NCBI RefSeq assembly: GCF_002234575.2
Contig: NZ_CP022464.2
Span: 4,898,001-4,962,000 of the forward strand
Source of the DNA: Enterocloster bolteae
GTDB taxonomy: Bacteria; Bacillota; Clostridia; Lachnospirales; Lachnospiraceae
Direction: 5' to 3'
Length of the DNA: 64,000 nt
Positions 62,361-64,000 of this stretch are shown here, piece after piece; position 1 is the stretch's first letter; each line of letters starts with the position of its first letter. The translations under genes were made by a program, and so were the position numbers. Below the pieces are notes generated by a model. The model saw only the letters and a list, made by a program, of their open reading frames with translations. It made no database searches and was not told where the DNA came from.

Positions 62361-64000
62361 TCAGTTCCATACCGCCATCAACCCTGATGCTGATAACTTG
62401 TTCCTCTATCGTATTCACCAGTTTCATATTGCTGAAAAATGTGTCCAGGTCCATCAGCTTCCGGTACAGCTCCGAATCAAATTCATCCTTCTCATCCTGG
62501 CTGAGCGCATCATATGCCTTCTTTGCTTCTTTCTCCTGCTCCATTATTCCTTGGATATCGGGAATCTGGGATGCCGTGGCCACACTTATCCGCTCAACCA
62601 ACTCCACTATTTCCTCCGCTGACGGAAGCGCTTGGATTTTCTCATAAACAGATTCCATGGCGGAAGTAGGGTATATAATCACAGCATCTGTAATTTCTAT
62701 AAAAATCATTGGCAGCTCTGTATCCATATCATAACGGCTGCTTATAACGGGTATGTAGCAATAGGTGGTTCCTGCTTCATCCTCGGGGGAGTAAGCGTAT
62801 TCTCCCTCATCCGGTTCCCACGCCTTCACCGTTATCTCAGTCCACTGGTTATCCGTTTCTTCTGTGTTACTGTTCTCTGTATTCCCGGACTCTGTATTCC
62901 CGTCTTTTACATTTACCTTTTCCGCTGCGGTCTCTGTATATGCTTCAATACTTCCCGTTTTACCGTCATTCTCAGTAACATCCGCACCTGTATCTGCATT
63001 CTCCGGCAGACCTGCCCATGGTACCATCTGGCCCATAATCACAACAGAATCTCCAAAATCATTATTATCCGTACTGTCATAGCCATCAGCATTGCCGGTA
63101 GATGTAGATATGGAAGCCCCGGAATCATCAGAGCTGCCACTGTCTGCTGATGCGCCATGTGATGTATCCTGGTTGCCTTCCGGCACCGCTCCTTCTGACG
63201 AACTCTGGTTCCCTTCCGGCTTTTCTCCTCCCGACGGACTCTGGTCTCCTTCCGGTGTCTCACCTTCTGACGGCCCCTGGTTCTCTCCCGGATCCTCTCC
63301 CTCCGACGGATTCTGATTCTCTCCCGGCTTCTCACCTTCCGACGGCCCCTGATTCTCTCCCGGCTCCTCACCTTCCGACGGCCCCTGATTCTCTCCCGGC
63401 TTCTCACCTTCCGACGGCCCCTGATTCTCTCCCGGCATCTCACTTTCCGACGGCCCCTGGTTCTCTCCCGGCTTCTCACCTTCCGACGGCCCCTGGTTCT
63501 CTCCCGGTGTCTCTCCCTCCGACGGCCCCTGATTCTCTCCCGGCTTCTCACCTTCCGACGGCCCCTGGTTCTCTCCCGGCTTCTCACCTTCCGGCTGACT
63601 CTGATTCTCTCCCGGAGTCTCCCCCTCCGACGGATTCTGGGGTTCTCCCGGCTTCTCTCCCTCCGATGGATTCAGGTTACCTTCGGGCATCTCCCCCTCT
63701 GACGGTTTCTGGACCCCATCCGGTACGGTCGGTGTTACGGCTGACGTTGGCTGTTCCGGTTTTTGTTTCTCAGCATCATCCCGGTATGCCTTTACCATCA
63801 AAGTATCGGGAAACAGCTTTTCAAATTCCTCCTGGCTGGTTCCTTCAGGCACCTTCATGGAGGAGAGTTCCTCCGGCAGTTCCTGGAACTCGGAAATAAT
63901 TATTTTCTTTCCTTCCTCTTTTTCGCCCTCTGCCAGGCCTGTTATCTGAATGCTGCTGCTCATTACCATAATGGCCATTACCAAACTAATAGCTCGTTTC
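62329..64000 (-). CDS. Large surface protein, N-terminal part (5' end beyond the window)
   Basis: The frame is open to the window edge; the visible part begins 'KRAISLVMAIMVMSSSIQIT', a signal peptide, so the true ATG is a little outside. The signal is followed by a 12-residue tandem repeat (consensus PSEGEKPGENQG, 15 units), a linker with Ser/Asp-rich runs, then a helical stretch ('QALPSAEEIVELVERI'). It ends 'MELTGRRFEGSDF' where the frame shifts near 62355-62362; a shift there would join 'MELTG' to 'LEDALKDQTSDNIHSLEIL'. The gene order and domain logic support one surface protein of about 1750 residues. Confidence 0.82.
   Translation of the reverse strand, partial: KRAISLVMAIMVMSSSIQITGLAEGEKEEGKKIIISEFQELPEELSSMKVPEGTSQEEFEKLFPDTLMVKAYRDDAEKQKPEQPTSAVTPTVPDGVQKPSEGEMPEGNLNPSEGEKPGEPQNPSEGETPGENQSQPEGEKPGENQGPSEGEKPGENQGPSEGETPGENQGPSEGEKPGENQGPSESEMPGENQGPSEGEKPGENQGPSEGEEPGENQGPSEGEKPGENQNPSEGEDPGENQGPSEGETPEGDQSPSGGEKPEGNQSSSEGAVPEGNQDTSHGASADSGSSDDSGASISTSTGNADGYDSTDNNDFGDSVVIMGQMVPWAGLPENADTGADVTENDGKTGSIEAYTETAAEKVNVKDGNTESGNTENSNTEETDNQWTEITVKAWEPDEGEYAYSPEDEAGTTYCYIPVISSRYDMDTELPMIFIEITDAVIIYPTSAMESVYEKIQALPSAEEIVELVERISVATASQIPDIQGIMEQEKEAKKAYDALSQDEKDEFDSELYRKLMDLDTFFSNMKLVNTIEEQVISIRVDGGMELTGRRFEGSDF
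63166..63705 (-). repeat. 36-base tandem repeat array (15 units)
   Basis: Fifteen in-frame 36-base units encode variants of PSEGEKPGENQG. Most changes fall at residues 6 and 12 (K, T, E, D or M, and G, N or S) and the central units are nearly identical at base level, which suggests recent unequal exchange. The repeat makes a long, charged, wall-spanning stalk. Confidence 0.95.

Noticed and set aside
63166..63705. Regular 36-base repeats as a possible CRISPR array
   Set aside because: The units are directly adjacent without unique spacers and stay in frame within a coding sequence.
63150..63899. Long open frame on the plus strand over the repeat array
   Set aside because: It is the antisense shadow of the 36-base repeat, which is free of stops in several frames; composition is Ser/Pro/Leu-rich without a ribosome-binding site.

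Overview
The window looks like a chromosomal segment of a gut-type Firmicute, most likely a Lachnospiraceae member of the Clostridium bolteae/clostridioforme (Enterocloster) kind. The reasons are mid-range base composition, strong AGGAGG ribosome-binding sites, choline-binding-type cell-wall repeats, a bacterial serpin, ferredoxin-linked 2-oxoacid oxidation with phosphotransbutyrylase and butyrate kinase, and many solute-binding lipoproteins. The genus is inference from content. I saw no rRNA, tRNA, insertion sequence or CRISPR array.

Layout. (1) 1-900: the tail of an unknown gene and an NTF2-like protein. (2) 459-8617, minus strand: a ten-gene chemotaxis operon (cheW, short CheW-like, cheR, cheY, MCP, cheC, cheD, receiver-GGDEF, cheA, CheW-like) with no cheB, ending in a clear terminator. 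(3) 8746-16802, minus: a LacI-controlled sugar operon (regulator, binding protein, ATPase, permease, FucI-like isomerase, NagB-like protein, PfkB kinase), with three matching operators, one of them inside a divergent acetyltransferase gene. (4) 17534-25273, minus: an amidase-deacetylase fusion, a two-component operon with two unknown exported proteins, a serpin with an odd hinge, and a small wall-repeat protein. (5) 25414-30384: a heterodimeric ABC exporter divergent from a LysR gene. (6) 30444-37298, minus: a sensory-looking cluster of two solute-binding lipoproteins, a sensor cut short inside its HAMP domain, a ComB-like phosphatase and a membrane GGDEF protein, with no permease. (7) 37376-40029: LysR plus two-subunit L-serine dehydratase. 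(8) 40030-50572: two operons and a LysR gene. One operon has ferredoxin, 2-oxoacid:ferredoxin oxidoreductase, symporter, Ptb and Buk. The other has a DUF2848 protein, cupin, C-N hydrolase and an orphan EIIC-like transporter. (9) 50855-64000, minus: exported and membrane proteins, an ABC remnant, a PrsW-like protease, an RsbW/RsbU pair, a formyltransferase-like enzyme, and a very large repeat-rich surface protein that carries an apparent frameshift and runs off the window end.

The most promising unit is region 8. A 34-base element with identical internal spacing lies over the -35 boxes of both operons, and the LysR gene diverges from one of them. This suggests one regulon that may link deamidation and uptake of an unidentified acid precursor to ferredoxin-dependent decarboxylation, acyl-phosphate formation and ATP synthesis. 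Region 6 is a second candidate for an undescribed sensing system.
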